Both the position numbers and the translations under genes were made by a program. Positions 6,501 through 16,798 of a stretch of DNA of 41,098 nt are shown here, in pieces. Source of the stretch: a virus; IMG/VR virus record IMGVR_UViG_3300046491_000464, positions 1 through 41,098 of that record; one strand, given 5' to 3'. The first letter of the stretch is position 1. The number at the start of each line of letters is the position of its first letter. The notes under the pieces are model-generated. The model made no database searches. It saw only the letters and a program-made list of their open reading frames with translations, and was not told the DNA's origin.

Positions 6501-7642
6501 TTCGTGCCCCACAGACGGCGCAGCGTGGCCTGCTGCATGGCGAAGCATAGCCCGCCATAGTTGACCGACAAATTGCCTTGCTCATCCTCATGCACCGCTT
6601 CCGGCACGATGACGCGGATCTCCTGCGCCGAGCCACCCACCGAGGGCCCGCTTCCGTCGACCCACTCGAAAGTACCGGCGCGCTTCATGTCCGCCAGCGC
6701 GTCCAGTTGCGCATCGGTCAGGGGCTTCCAATTCTCCTTCTTGCGCTCGTCGGAGGTTTGTGTAATCTGGTTTGCAACAAACTGCCCCGTATCCGTTAGG
6801 TATGCACAAAGCGCTGTATTTGTTGAATTGACAAACTCAAGATTATTACTTCCTCCCACCCTGATCTGTTTTATGCCACCTGGCGTGTACAGGTAAAGAC
6901 CGCTATAACTAGCGCCAACGTACAGATTTGCATTTGATCCGCCGGCACCGTAGGCGGTGTAACCCCCAGCGTATAACTGACTGTAGCCACCAGAAAGCAT
7001 TGCAAAGCTCATCGAAGCGCACGTCCATGTCCCTGTACCCATACCAGTTGATCCAGGCGTTGGCCCAGCGTCAAAACGGATGTCGTGGTCGTTGGCGTTT
7101 GACGTGCCATGGAAGTCAAGATACCGCCCAACTTCCGCCAAGGCACCCGGGGTAAATACGGAGGACGGCATCCCGCCCAAGTTAGCAAGTCCCGCGACTG
7201 CCGTGGTTGCACCAGTCCCGCCTTGCGCCACCGTGACTGCCGCTGCCGTCGACAGCAGCGTCCCGGAGGCTGGGAACGTCACCGTCGTGGCGCCCGTCAT
7301 CGTAAAGGTCGAATTGAACGCGCCGGAAAGTGTGAGGTTGCCGCCCAGAGTGATCGTCTTGCCTGAGTTATTGACCCCGGTACCGCCATTGGCGCCCGCG
7401 ACAATGCCCGTCACATTCGCGGAGTTTCCGGAAATGGATACGGTCAGCGCATTCCATGTGGTGCCGTCGAATTTCTCGAACCGGGTGTTCGTGCCGCTGT
7501 AACGGATCGCGCCAGCTGTCAGGCCGACAATACCCGTCGCATCGTGCAGCGCGGCCTGCGAAATAAACAGGTCGCGGATCGAGGCGAGCAGCGTCGTATA
7601 GTCCTGCATGACCTTCGGGTTGGTGATGTCAGCTACTGCCAT
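6497..7642 (-). CDS. Tail fiber with Peptidase S74 intramolecular chaperone
   Basis: This 381-residue protein is a Gly/Thr/Asn-rich beta-structured fiber with internal AAVTVAQGGTGATTAVAGL-type repeats. It ends in an intramolecular chaperone domain beginning TSDERKKENWKPL. The expected self-cleavage point is before Ser297, and the conserved Lys residues follow it. Such domains trimerise the fiber and are then cut off. It sits between gpJ and the small tail protein and probably contributes to host recognition. The chaperone part is short (85 residues) but carries the key motif. Confidence 0.85.
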   Translation of the reverse strand: MAVADITNPKVMQDYTTLLASIRDLFISQAALHDATGIVGLTAGAIRYSGTNTRFEKFDGTTWNALTVSISGNSANVTGIVAGANGGTGVNNSGKTITLGGNLTLSGAFNSTFTMTGATTVTFPASGTLLSTAAAVTVAQGGTGATTAVAGLANLGGMPSSVFTPGALAEVGRYLDFHGTSNANDHDIRFDAGPTPGSTGMGTGTWTCASMSFAMLSGGYSQLYAGGYTAYGAGGSNANLYVGASYSGLYLYTPGGIKQIRVGGSNNLEFVNSTNTALCAYLTDTGQFVANQITQTSDERKKENWKPLTDAQLDALADMKRAGTFEWVDGSGPSVGGSAQEIRVIVPEAVHEDEQGNLSVNYGGLCFAMQQATLRRLWGTK

Positions 7643-7657
7643 TGAGATGCTCCTGAG

Positions 7658-10600
7658 TTAAAACACGCCATCGCACTGCCACGAGAACGGGCCCGAGATC
7701 CGCGTGCCGGTTTTGTCGAACAGCAGGACCTTGAAACTGGTTGGATTTACAACAGCCACGTAGTCGCACGCCGCGAACACTGCCGCGGTGCCGCCGGCCT
7801 GGATGAATGGTGTCGTCGCGCTAATGAACGGCAGGTTGAAATTGACCACCGTGCCACCGACGTCGGTCGCCACCGCATTGCCGGTCCCGCTGTCGCGGCG
7901 CTTCTTGCTCGACAACTTGAGGTTGATGTTCGTGATCGACAGCAGATTGGCGCCGCCGGTGGCGGTGAAGTCGTAACGCATCTTCACGTAGCGGAAATTC
8001 GACGCAACGATCGATGACAGCCCTGGGCTATCGGTCCATGCATCGCCCCAGGCCAGCTTGTAGCTGATCGTGGGCGTGACCGTGACGGTGCCGGCCAGCG
8101 GCTGCGACGTCATCGTAGCGGTCACCGACGTCGACGTCAGCGTGCTGCCGTAGTCGACGATCTCCTCGTAGTAACCGCTGGTGCTGGACTTCTCCCAGAA
8201 AAACGGGAAGCCGGCCGCGATTTGGTCCGCCGGGGTTGTCCAGCCGTTCGCAGTAAAGTGGGCCTGCCACGATTGTGTGGTGAGGGCGGCATATAGCACG
8301 CCGCCGTCCTGGGTCACGTTGCTCGTCTTGAACGGCACCAGCCGCACCCAGTCGATATCGAAGATGTCCGCCGACGTGTTGCCAAACTGGAGCTGGACGT
8401 CATTGATGATCGAGGCCATCCAGTCGCTGCCGCCGGCCGTCAGCGCATCCATCGTGAAGGTGACGACCTTCAGCTCGCCAATCGCGGGGCTGGTGTCCGC
8501 CGTCGTTGCCATGTAGCTGGTCGACATGCCGTGGCCGGCCGTGTCGTATTTGCACTGTCCTACCCACCCGGCACCGGCCACGCGCCGCAGCCGCACCTGG
8601 ATCATCGGGTACTCGCAGCCGTACAGAATGAAGGCATTCAGCTGCTTGGCGATGATCGGCGTGGTGCCGGTCGAGACGACATGGAGCACCTCAGGCTGCA
8701 GCGTGATCGTGTCCCCTGCCCCGGTCCAGCCCTGTGTGTCGCTGGCGAACTCGTAGAGCAAGCCGCCGAAGTCGGCGTTATAGTCGAGCCGCAGGATGTA
8801 ATCTGGTGGTTGACTGACGGTCGCGGTCACGCTGGTCGGCGTGCTGGTGTTGCCCGCTGTGTCGGTCGCCTGCACCCAGTACGTGTAGACGCCTGATGCT
8901 TGTTCGAAGAATCCGCAGAATCGGCCGTTGCCGTTGTCGCCGATGCTGATGCCCGCCGCCCAGGTCGCGCCGCGGCGCACGTCGTACTTCTGAATCGGCA
9001 AGGTGGTGGTGCTATCGGACCAGTTCAGCAGTACATTGTTGTCGATCGTCTGCGAAGTCACCACCGCATCGGAGGGGTTGGCGATCGTGATCTGCACGCT
9101 GCCGGCCGGGCCGACGTTACCCGCCACATCGACGGCCGCCACCCAATAGGTGCGCACGCCGCCGTAGCTGATCTTCTCCAGGAATTGCGCGCTCTTGGGC
9201 ATGTCGAGCGTCACGGCGCCCGCCCATGAGGATCCGTAACGAACCTCGTAATGGTCGATCGCATAGGCCCCGACGACTGTCGGCCAGACCAGTACAGCCA
9301 TCTGGCCGGCCACGCGCGCGGTCGGCGCGACCACCGCCGGTGGCGCGACGGTGACCGCCAGCGTCGCCGCGTTGACCGATGGATTGCCGGTCGTGTCGAC
9401 CGCCTTGATGCGGAATTGGTAGGTGGCGGCGACCATCGGCGGCAGCAGACATGAGTTGCCGGCGACGCTGGTCACCGGCGCGGCGCTCGCCCAATCCGTG
9501 CCGCCAACGCGAATCTCGTAGTGATCGAGGTCCACATCGGTGTTGTCGGTCCAGCGCAACCGGGTGCCGAAGCTCTCGACCGCCGAGGCAAGCCCGGTGA
9601 CATCGCCAGGCGGGATCGAGAGCCCGAGCACGGTGTAGTTCAGCGTCTGCGTGTCCACCTTGCGGCCCAGCCCATCAATGGCCGTAACCTCGAACATATA
9701 GGCGATCTGGCTCACCGACTGGAAATCGGCCGACGACTCAAGCACCTCACGGGTGACCCATGCCCCGCCACTAATCGGCCGGTACCGAACGCTGAAGCGG
9801 GGCGCCGTGCTCGTCCACGACAGCGTGGCGCGGATACCGAAGCCGGCATTGGCAACCACATACAGCGCCTCGGCAACGCCCATGTTGGTCACCATCAGGC
9901 TGGCGTTCGCCTGACTGGTCGGCGCCGGCGTGAAGGAAACGCCGTTCTCGATCAGCGCGAACTTCTCGGGCGCGTGCTCGACCGCGGAGACTTCGATGAT
10001 GTTCGGCTCCACCTCGGCCAGGCTAACCACGCGCCAGACCTCCGGCACCAGGTCGTTGGCGGCAAAGATGAACACTGCGTTGGCCACTGGCTGGGCCGGC
10101 AGCGAAGAGGTAAGCGTCAGCGTGCTGGTTGAGCCGAGGGAACCAGTCACCGAGCTGTTGAAGATCGAACCATCTTCCAGCATGATGCTCAGCGAATACG
10201 TTTTGCCGGCAGCGATCGTGACCGGCGCGTCAAGCGTGATGACGCTGCCGGCGATGGCTTTGATGCGCCCTCCCATGCGATTGAGCGCGCGGTTGATGTC
10301 CGATGTCTTGATCAGCGCGCCCGGGTACATTGCGCCTTCGATGCTGGTGCGGAAGGTCACCACCTCCGTTTCATTTGATTCGGAGTACAGCAGCCACTGG
10401 CCCACCCGGTGCGCCTGGCCGCGCGACGTGCAGCCAAATGCGACCAGGCTGACAGTTTTGACGCCGTACATCGCGATCGCTGCGTCGTCGGCCACGTACT
10501 CGACTTTTTGGCGGTAGAAGTCCGCCGGATCATTCCACGAGATCAGGGCGACCGTGTGCCGGGCCTTGATGCTGGTGCCAACATAGCCAAATGCCCCGTC

Positions 10601-11767
10601 GATCACGTTGGCGTTGGTGAACAGCGATATCGGCGTCGCCGGCGCGTCCTGTACGACCATGATCGATCCGGTTGCCCAGAACGTGATGGCGCGGAAGACC
10701 GACGCCATGTTCTGCACGACTTGGTAAGCTTCGGCCTGCGTCTGCAGGTACAGGTTGCAGGTGAACCGCGGCTCGTAGCCGCCGAATCCGTTGGGCACCA
10801 TCCCATCGCAATACTGCGCGATCGTGTACAGGGTCCACTTGTCTACCTGGGTTAAGTCGATAAAATCGCCAAGCCCATACCGTTTGCTGGTCACGAGGTC
10901 GAAATAGCACCACGCCGGATTGTCGGTCCAGGCGAGCTTGAACGTGCCGTCCCACAGGCCCGTGTACGCCCGGGTGATCGGATCGTAATTGGTCGGCACG
11001 CGCACGACGAGCAGCTTGACATCGAAGGCGCGCGTCGGGATCGATGAGAATTGCTGACTGTCGATCGATAGCGACACCAGTGCCGAATTCGGGTAAGCCA
11101 AATGCGTGGGATTGACCGCGGTATACAGGTCCCAGAACGTCTTGTTTTCGAGCGTCTGTACGGTGCTGTCCGGGGTCGTGCGCGAGACACGGATATCCCA
11201 GGGTCCGGCCGCATCGAACGAGATGACGTAGGAGCGCTGGTATTTTGACGACGTCTTGCCGGTGATCGTGTCGACCACCTTGTTGACGTAGCCACCGTTG
11301 TTGCATTGCAGGTCTATGGTGATCGCCACACTGGCACCGTTCAGGTCGCCATTCTGGATATTCCGCTCCTGGAGCGACGGCAGCGAGATCGTGACCACCG
11401 CATAAGCCAGATTGGGATCGGTGATGCGCCGCACGACCGGCACCGCCTGCTTGACCTCGACGCCGACGGCGGTGTCGTAGCGCACATCCTCAGTGCCGAA
11501 GGAGATCGAATTGGCGTCCGGGCTGGTGCCGCCCTGCGACTGTGTGCCAGTGCTCCAGTACAGGTGAACGTCGGCGAAGTTGGACGACCCGTCCGCATTC
11601 TGGAGCGGCGTCTCATTGAGATAGACCGATTTAGCGCCGTCGACCAGGCCGTAAATTTCCCCCTCGCATAGCAGATCAAGGACGTGCGCGAATTGTTTCG
11701 AACGCAGAGAGTCGGTCGCCTCGACCGGGGTGTGTGCGCTCCCGCCGCCGCCCTTGCCGCCGCTCAT
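7658..11767 (-). CDS. J: Tail tip protein J (host specificity)
   Basis: This 1369-residue protein starts with GGKGGGGSAHTPVEATDSLRS, typical of lambda J and its relatives. An N-terminal baseplate-hub region follows, then several fibronectin type III-like repeats (about residues 690-1000, each with W-D and YEIR or YEVRY-type strands). A long beta-rich C-terminal part may contact the receptor. It is longer than lambda J (about 1130). The start overlaps the gpI stop as ATGA. It is assembled at the tail tip after gpI, gpK and gpL, and the C-terminal end is the part most likely to set host range. Confidence 0.92.
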   Translation of the reverse strand: MSGGKGGGGSAHTPVEATDSLRSKQFAHVLDLLCEGEIYGLVDGAKSVYLNETPLQNADGSSNFADVHLYWSTGTQSQGGTSPDANSISFGTEDVRYDTAVGVEVKQAVPVVRRITDPNLAYAVVTISLPSLQERNIQNGDLNGASVAITIDLQCNNGGYVNKVVDTITGKTSSKYQRSYVISFDAAGPWDIRVSRTTPDSTVQTLENKTFWDLYTAVNPTHLAYPNSALVSLSIDSQQFSSIPTRAFDVKLLVVRVPTNYDPITRAYTGLWDGTFKLAWTDNPAWCYFDLVTSKRYGLGDFIDLTQVDKWTLYTIAQYCDGMVPNGFGGYEPRFTCNLYLQTQAEAYQVVQNMASVFRAITFWATGSIMVVQDAPATPISLFTNANVIDGAFGYVGTSIKARHTVALISWNDPADFYRQKVEYVADDAAIAMYGVKTVSLVAFGCTSRGQAHRVGQWLLYSESNETEVVTFRTSIEGAMYPGALIKTSDINRALNRMGGRIKAIAGSVITLDAPVTIAAGKTYSLSIMLEDGSIFNSSVTGSLGSTSTLTLTSSLPAQPVANAVFIFAANDLVPEVWRVVSLAEVEPNIIEVSAVEHAPEKFALIENGVSFTPAPTSQANASLMVTNMGVAEALYVVANAGFGIRATLSWTSTAPRFSVRYRPISGGAWVTREVLESSADFQSVSQIAYMFEVTAIDGLGRKVDTQTLNYTVLGLSIPPGDVTGLASAVESFGTRLRWTDNTDVDLDHYEIRVGGTDWASAAPVTSVAGNSCLLPPMVAATYQFRIKAVDTTGNPSVNAATLAVTVAPPAVVAPTARVAGQMAVLVWPTVVGAYAIDHYEVRYGSSWAGAVTLDMPKSAQFLEKISYGGVRTYWVAAVDVAGNVGPAGSVQITIANPSDAVVTSQTIDNNVLLNWSDSTTTLPIQKYDVRRGATWAAGISIGDNGNGRFCGFFEQASGVYTYWVQATDTAGNTSTPTSVTATVSQPPDYILRLDYNADFGGLLYEFASDTQGWTGAGDTITLQPEVLHVVSTGTTPIIAKQLNAFILYGCEYPMIQVRLRRVAGAGWVGQCKYDTAGHGMSTSYMATTADTSPAIGELKVVTFTMDALTAGGSDWMASIINDVQLQFGNTSADIFDIDWVRLVPFKTSNVTQDGGVLYAALTTQSWQAHFTANGWTTPADQIAAGFPFFWEKSSTSGYYEEIVDYGSTLTSTSVTATMTSQPLAGTVTVTPTISYKLAWGDAWTDSPGLSSIVASNFRYVKMRYDFTATGGANLLSITNINLKLSSKKRRDSGTGNAVATDVGGTVVNFNLPFISATTPFIQAGGTAAVFAACDYVAVVNPTSFKVLLFDKTGTRISGPFSWQCDGVF

Positions 11768-12423
11768 AGGTCCAGCGCTCCGTAGTGGCCACGGCCGGTG
11801 TATGGGCTGGTGGGCGCGGTGCGCACCGGCGCAACGAATCGTTGCTCAACCGACATACCAGCTGACACGACTTGCGATCCGACGATCATCCGGCCATATC
11901 CGACCGGGACCGGATTGCCCTGCGCGATTGTGTTGACCGGCCCGTTGAACGCATACGATGGCTCGCTGCCAGGCGCTTCCTTCGGGGAAGCCGTGCTCGG
12001 CGCCGACATCATCATCTGCGAAAGACCGCCGATAACCATGCTGACGCCGAAGCTCAGGGCCATCGTGCCAGTGGTGCCAGCGACGATGGAACCACTCGCC
12101 GACAGCGACGCGCCGTCCGTAACGAATGCCGCGACGATGATCAGAACACCGACCAGCACCTGGCCCAGTCCATTCTTGGCGCCAGCAACCACCGGCACGA
12201 TCTTGATCGGCGCCGCGCCGCTCTGGAACGTCAAATCCTCCATGCCAATATCGCTCTTGCCGACGAGGATGCGATAACCAGGTTTGTGGCCGGCCATCGC
12301 GGCATCGAAGCCACGGAAGTTGGCGCATAGCGCGCGCACCGCCTCCGCTGGGCTGGCAACCTCGAGCGAGAACACCTTGCCGAACTGCTTAGCTAGGTGC
12401 CCGTACAGTCTCACTTCACGCAT
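11764..12423 (-). CDS. I: Tail assembly protein I
   Basis: This 219-residue protein begins MREVRLYGHLAKQFGKVFSL, a ubiquitin-like beta-grasp start typical of lambda gpI. A hydrophobic Gly/Ala region (LGQVLVGVLIIVAAFVTDGA) and a C-terminal half with NPVPVGYGRMIVGS follow. It works with gpK and gpL to build the tail tip and is thought to be lost before maturation. The start overlaps the gpK end by 13 bases. The upstream in-frame extension is out of character. Confidence 0.88.
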   Translation of the reverse strand: MREVRLYGHLAKQFGKVFSLEVASPAEAVRALCANFRGFDAAMAGHKPGYRILVGKSDIGMEDLTFQSGAAPIKIVPVVAGAKNGLGQVLVGVLIIVAAFVTDGASLSASGSIVAGTTGTMALSFGVSMVIGGLSQMMMSAPSTASPKEAPGSEPSYAFNGPVNTIAQGNPVPVGYGRMIVGSQVVSAGMSVEQRFVAPVRTAPTSPYTGRGHYGALDL

Positions 12424-13121
12424 AGCATATCCTTGTGCCGAATAATTTTCACGGTGCACTTCTCCCAGAACCCACCCCACACGTCGACGCTCGACAGGCG
12501 GTGTTCCAGGTGCTGCATGATTTTTCCGTCGCCGACGTAGACGGCGCCATGGTTCGGCGTACTGGCCCCGATCTGCATCAGCAGCACGTCATGCAGGGCG
12601 ATCTGGTCCACCTGGACGAAACCGGCCTCTTCGTAGTGCTGCAGGTACATGCTGCCACCCGTCTCCCAGAACCGCTCCGGGTGCGGGAAGTCCTTGAGCG
12701 TGATGCCGAGGGTGCGCTGGTAGTAGTCTTGAATCAGCGTGTAGCAGTCGAGGACCGTGTACGAATAGACGCGGTCCACCAGTGGCGCGACGTAGCCGCT
12801 CGGAGCGAATTCATGGATGGCGCCTGTTGGCCAGTTGACGATCAACCACGGCAGGCCGGACGCTTCGCAGCCCACCAGATCGGCTTGGCTGGGCAGTGGT
12901 GCCTCGTTCGGGTGTGAGTGCACGATGCAGATCACCTCACCCTCATCTTCGGCGGCGGCGTAGTCCTCCGGGTGAACCGAGAAGTGATCGTCGCCCAGCG
13001 CGGTGTTGCGGCATGGGTAGTAGCGCCGGCGCCCGCGGCGCACTACCACGACACCGCACGACTCGCGCGGAAACTCGGCCTGCGCGTGGTCGCGGATCGC
13101 CTGCAGTGTTGATTCGTCCAT
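12411..13121 (-). CDS. K: Tail tip protein K with JAMM and NlpC/P60 domains
   Basis: This 236-residue protein has two peptidase-like domains. The N-terminal JAMM metalloprotease keeps Glu20 and the exact H-x-H-x7-S-x2-D pattern (His68, His70, Ser78, Asp81). The C-terminal NlpC/P60 domain has Cys126 in VLDCYTLIQDYY and His191 in NHGAVYVG. Lambda gpK has the same arrangement. It may trim tail components or cut peptidoglycan during DNA entry. Both active sites look intact. It starts just past the U-tract of a terminator. Confidence 0.93.
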   Translation of the reverse strand: MDESTLQAIRDHAQAEFPRESCGVVVVRRGRRRYYPCRNTALGDDHFSVHPEDYAAAEDEGEVICIVHSHPNEAPLPSQADLVGCEASGLPWLIVNWPTGAIHEFAPSGYVAPLVDRVYSYTVLDCYTLIQDYYQRTLGITLKDFPHPERFWETGGSMYLQHYEEAGFVQVDQIALHDVLLMQIGASTPNHGAVYVGDGKIMQHLEHRLSSVDVWGGFWEKCTVKIIRHKDMLCVK

Positions 13122-13133
13122 CGAGTGCCCAAT

Positions 13134-13155
13134 AAAAAACCGCCCGAAGGCGGTT
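13134..13155 (-). terminator. Intrinsic terminator between gpL and gpK
   Basis: On the minus strand the RNA reads AACCGCC, loop UUCG, GGCGGUU followed by a U-rich tract. The tetraloop is the stable UUCG type. The hairpin ends about a dozen bases before the gpK start. Confidence 0.78.
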
Positions 13156-13174
13156 GTATTTGTCGAAATTTAGG

Positions 13175-13873
13175 TCACCGGACTAGGCCGACACCTGGGA
13201 AGCCCCCATAGGGCAGGACCCCGTTCGCGCCGAAGCGCAGCTTGCAGCCACTCAAGCGTTTGCTGCACTTGTCGAGGCCCGCGTTTGATGTCGGGACATC
13301 CATTGCGTCCGCGACCGGCCCGCCGGCATACCCGCACTCGGCCGAGCGATACACCCAGGCGCAACAGTTCTGAATGGCCTGGCGGCGCGGAAGCATCACG
13401 CCCTGAATGTCAAAGGCGCTGGCCAGCTCCCATTCAATCAGCAGCGGCGTCTCGTTCGACTTGCGGTCGACATAGAAGACGTCGTCAGGGAAATGCTGGT
13501 TCGGGTCGGCTGTCGGATTGCCTGCTGAAAAATTGACCGCATCAAGGAAGCGCGCGTACGTGCGCCTGCGCGTGACCTTGCACCCGAGGTAGTACGAGCT
13601 GGCGCGCGCCGCACCGGACAGCAGCCCCTGCGTGTTGGACGCCTGCAAAACGGGGCGTGGCAGCGTTCCGGAACTGCGCCGGTCGAACCCCGTGGCCTTG
13701 ATCGGGAAGCGCGTGTAGACTTGGCCCTGCCATGTCACATCGGTGCTGAGTTCGTTCGTGCCGGCGTGGAAACGCAGGACGCCGCCGCCATACTTGGTTA
13801 GATCGAGTTCGTAAAGCTCCACCAGCGCCGTGGGCGCGAGCAGCTGTACCTCGGTGGCAATCGTGTTTGACAT
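13175..13873 (-). CDS. L: Minor tail protein L, probable iron-sulfur protein
   Basis: This 232-residue protein has the N-terminal beta-domain of gpL (VELYELDLTKYGGGVLRFH). The C-terminal end has conserved cysteines Cys170/171, Cys180, Cys203 and Cys210 (QNCCAWVYRSAECGY, DKCSKRLSGCKLRFG). In lambda gpL, C-terminal cysteines hold an Fe-S cluster; the same layout here supports this role. It joins gpJ and the tail tip. The start at 13873 is chosen because it overlaps the family N-terminus and lies 2 bases from the gpM stop; the longer frame is spurious. Confidence 0.92.
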   Translation of the reverse strand: MSNTIATEVQLLAPTALVELYELDLTKYGGGVLRFHAGTNELSTDVTWQGQVYTRFPIKATGFDRRSSGTLPRPVLQASNTQGLLSGAARASSYYLGCKVTRRRTYARFLDAVNFSAGNPTADPNQHFPDDVFYVDRKSNETPLLIEWELASAFDIQGVMLPRRQAIQNCCAWVYRSAECGYAGGPVADAMDVPTSNAGLDKCSKRLSGCKLRFGANGVLPYGGFPGVGLVR

Positions 13874-13874
13874 G

Positions 13875-14210
13875 TCAGTTCCCGAAGTCCTGTTCGAAGG
13901 TAGCGCTGCCGCGCCAAATGGCGCCAGGCGCCTCGCTGACGCCATATTCTTTGCACGTCCAGCGCTTTGCCACTGCCTCGCCGCGCGCGGTCCAGGTGAA
14001 GGCGGCCGTGCCGCCGAGGGCATCGAGGAAAGCGAGGAAAGCCTGGGATGCCGCCAGCGTGCGGAAATTGAACGTCAGCTGCCAGGAGGCAGGATTCGAA
14101 TTCAGGCCGTTGGGTGTGCGCTGCGTGTAGCCGTCGCCGAACGATGCCGCGAGGATCTTCGGCCTCTTCGTGAGCTGCGCGGTCGCCGGCACAATCGTGA
14201 AGGTCGTCAT
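13875..14210 (-). CDS. M: Minor tail protein M
   Basis: This 111-residue protein has the gpM pattern: PKILAASFGDGYTQRTPNG near the start, then SWQLTFNF, a short helix (AFLAFLDALGG) and FTWTARGEA. It joins the tail tip to the tape measure and tube. The ATG overlaps the tape measure stop. The length agrees with lambda gpM (109). Confidence 0.9.
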   Translation of the reverse strand: MTTFTIVPATAQLTKRPKILAASFGDGYTQRTPNGLNSNPASWQLTFNFRTLAASQAFLAFLDALGGTAAFTWTARGEAVAKRWTCKEYGVSEAPGAIWRGSATFEQDFGN

Positions 14211-16762
14211 GCCAGCATCCCACCCATCCGTTTTTCCTGAATGATCGTCTCGCGCACCTTGTCGCCGATCAGCTTGCCGAGGCGCTCCATCTCGCGGCCG
14301 TCGCCCTTCGAATCAGTTTGGCTCTGGCCAGTGTCCGCGTTCACGATCACATTGACCTCGATGCCACCACCGGCGCCGCCGATTTTGCTGTTCGGGATGA
14401 TTGTGCCGGCGCCGGCCGGCTTGAAAATCTCTGGTCCGCGCTCGCCGACCAGGTAGGTCGAGCCGCCCAGCACCGTACCGCCGGCGGCGAATTTCCCATC
14501 CACCTCGTTCATGTTGCCGTAGCCATCCCACCCGGACGAGCCAGGCCCACTTGAAGGTTGCGCGCCGCCGCCAAACAAGTACTTGGTCGCCATCGACAAA
14601 AGCCCTGAGATCGCCTTGCGCGATTCGATACGAGCCATATCCGCCAAGATGGATGAGGCAAGGCTTTTGAAACTGAGCTTTCCGGTCATGGTGAATTGGA
14701 CGAAGGCATCCTCGGCACTGCGCAGGCCGTCGGTCATAGCATTCCCGATCTGCGCGCCGACGTTGCTCGCTTCTTCGCCGTACCGGGTCACCGATGCTTG
14801 CAGGTTCGCCCAGGGGTCGCGCTGCTGGGCGTCCGCCTGGTCGTACAGCGCGTCGCTTTTGGCCTTTGCGGCAGCGGCTGCTTTGTCGAATTCAGTGCGA
14901 TCTATGGGCTTGTCTGATCCGGCTTGCCTTTGCTTCTGGCGGATCTCTTCTTCGACCTGCAGCTGAATCCGGCGCGCTGCGGTGAGTTTGGCGACCTCGA
15001 TAGAGGACCGACCGTACATCATGATCTCGAACTTGAACTGCTCCGCAGCCTGATCTTGCTGGACCACCCACTCCTTCATCTGGATATTGAGTTGGGACTG
15101 CGCATCGGAACGCTGCAGCGTCGCCAGCTTGGCCTCGTTGCCAGCATCGCGAATCGCCCTCTCCTTTTTCGCGTTCAAAGTGTCGATCTTCGTCTGCTCG
15201 GCTTCACGCTCGGAGCCCTTTTTCAGGGTGTCGCGATAGCGTGTAGCTTCGGCAATCTCGCCGTCGTAGGCTCTCACCGCCGCAGCCAACGTATCCTCCG
15301 CCGCCTTCTTTCGATAGGCGGCATAGTCCGCGACACTCACCAGATCCTGCGCGCGCATCTCGGCCATGTACTTGTTCGAGAACTCGATACCGTCGAGTTC
15401 CTTCGCCATGCCCTCTTCCATATCCTTGATGCGACCGGCGTTGATGTTCTTCGCCAGACGCGAGGCCTCTTGCGCGGCCTCGTTGGCCTTGCGCTGCATT
15501 TCGCGATCTTCTCCGGAGCTGTTGTAATTCAGGTCATTCTTCGGCTTGCCTGAGTCCGGGGAATCAACGCCCTGCGCCCGCGCATTGCGGCGAGCGTCAA
15601 TCTTGGCTTGCATTGCCTTTCTTGTGCCGTCGACTTCTTTGTCGAGCAGCTTCGCGATGTTCTCGCCGTAGACCATCTGCGCTTCGTCGAATTCTTTCTT
15701 GGCCTCCGCCAAGTTATCAAGCGGCTTGCCGCCAGCGACCTTTGTCACCAGCATGGTCCCGGGGACGGACAGCATCACCACTTTCGCCATCGCTCCGACA
15801 CTCTTGATCCCTGACGTGGCGGTCGTCAGCAACGCAGGCATCAGCTTGATCGTATCGACGATCAATGCCAGCGCCATCGCGCCATTGTCCGCCCAATCTT
15901 CGATGGAATGGTCCTTCGCCAAGTCCTTGGCTACGCCATTTACCAGGTTGGTATTTTTGGACGCGTCGAGCATCGCGTTCGTGAAATCGGTCATCGTGGG
16001 CAGCAGAGCCGTTGCAATCGTCTTGAAGAGCATGCCCTGCTGCGCATCCAGCTTGGCGAGGTCACGCTGATACTGTCGCGCGGCCGTCGCCTGGGCATCG
16101 GTGACCTTGGCCTGGATGTCGCCCTGCTCCTCCATCAGCTTCAATGTGGGCAGCATGTCGGCGCCGGATTTGCCGAAGAGCGCCTGCGCGATAGCAGCCT
16201 TGCCGGCCCCATCCTTATACTCGCCCAGCTTCTTCGCCACCTCCATGATCATGTCGCCGGGGTCTTTCAAATTCCCGGCTGAGTCCTTCGCGCTCAGGCC
16301 CAGGTAGCTCAACGCCAGGCCGGCGCCCTTCGTTTCATTGTCGGCGCCTGCCATTCCCTTCGACATCTTCGCCATGGCTGCGGCCACGGCATCAATATCA
16401 CTTCCCGATTGCTTGGCGAAAAACGACAGCTTCGACAAATTCTCAACGCTGGAACCAGTCTTTTCAGAAATGGTCTTCAGGTTCGCCATTCCGTCGATGA
16501 CGCCCAGGACCTTGGTCCTAACCGCGTCGAAACTCATCCCCACGGCCGCGCCGAGCAGCATCCCCTTTCCGAGTGATATTGCAGCCGACGTAGCCCTGCT
16601 TGCCTGGCTCTCCAATCCCTTCAGCGCCTTCTGCACCTGGTCGCTGCTCGCCGCCATCTTCAGCATCGACTGGTCGGTTTTCTGAGCAGCCTTGTCCATA
16701 TCGGCCATGAACTTAGCCATATTGGCCTCTAGCGATACGACCAGACCTGGAAGATTTGCCAT
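14207..16762 (-). CDS. H: Tape measure protein
   Basis: This 851-residue, mostly helical protein has long Ala/Lys/Glu-rich coiled coils and a hydrophobic middle (about residues 295-345). The N-terminal segment (SLEANMAKFMADMDKAAQKT) and the C-terminal segment with FVQFTMTGKLSFKSLASSIL are both typical of lambda-type tape measure proteins. Its length sets tail length and it enters the cell envelope during DNA ejection. AGGA is well placed before the ATG at 16762. It follows the G/GT chaperones, the standard order. Confidence 0.93.
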   Translation of the reverse strand: MANLPGLVVSLEANMAKFMADMDKAAQKTDQSMLKMAASSDQVQKALKGLESQASRATSAAISLGKGMLLGAAVGMSFDAVRTKVLGVIDGMANLKTISEKTGSSVENLSKLSFFAKQSGSDIDAVAAAMAKMSKGMAGADNETKGAGLALSYLGLSAKDSAGNLKDPGDMIMEVAKKLGEYKDGAGKAAIAQALFGKSGADMLPTLKLMEEQGDIQAKVTDAQATAARQYQRDLAKLDAQQGMLFKTIATALLPTMTDFTNAMLDASKNTNLVNGVAKDLAKDHSIEDWADNGAMALALIVDTIKLMPALLTTATSGIKSVGAMAKVVMLSVPGTMLVTKVAGGKPLDNLAEAKKEFDEAQMVYGENIAKLLDKEVDGTRKAMQAKIDARRNARAQGVDSPDSGKPKNDLNYNSSGEDREMQRKANEAAQEASRLAKNINAGRIKDMEEGMAKELDGIEFSNKYMAEMRAQDLVSVADYAAYRKKAAEDTLAAAVRAYDGEIAEATRYRDTLKKGSEREAEQTKIDTLNAKKERAIRDAGNEAKLATLQRSDAQSQLNIQMKEWVVQQDQAAEQFKFEIMMYGRSSIEVAKLTAARRIQLQVEEEIRQKQRQAGSDKPIDRTEFDKAAAAAKAKSDALYDQADAQQRDPWANLQASVTRYGEEASNVGAQIGNAMTDGLRSAEDAFVQFTMTGKLSFKSLASSILADMARIESRKAISGLLSMATKYLFGGGAQPSSGPGSSGWDGYGNMNEVDGKFAAGGTVLGGSTYLVGERGPEIFKPAGAGTIIPNSKIGGAGGGIEVNVIVNADTGQSQTDSKGDGREMERLGKLIGDKVRETIIQEKRMGGMLA

Positions 16763-16798
16763 GGTTATCCTGAATGAAGATATTGCGCTGCCGTAGTG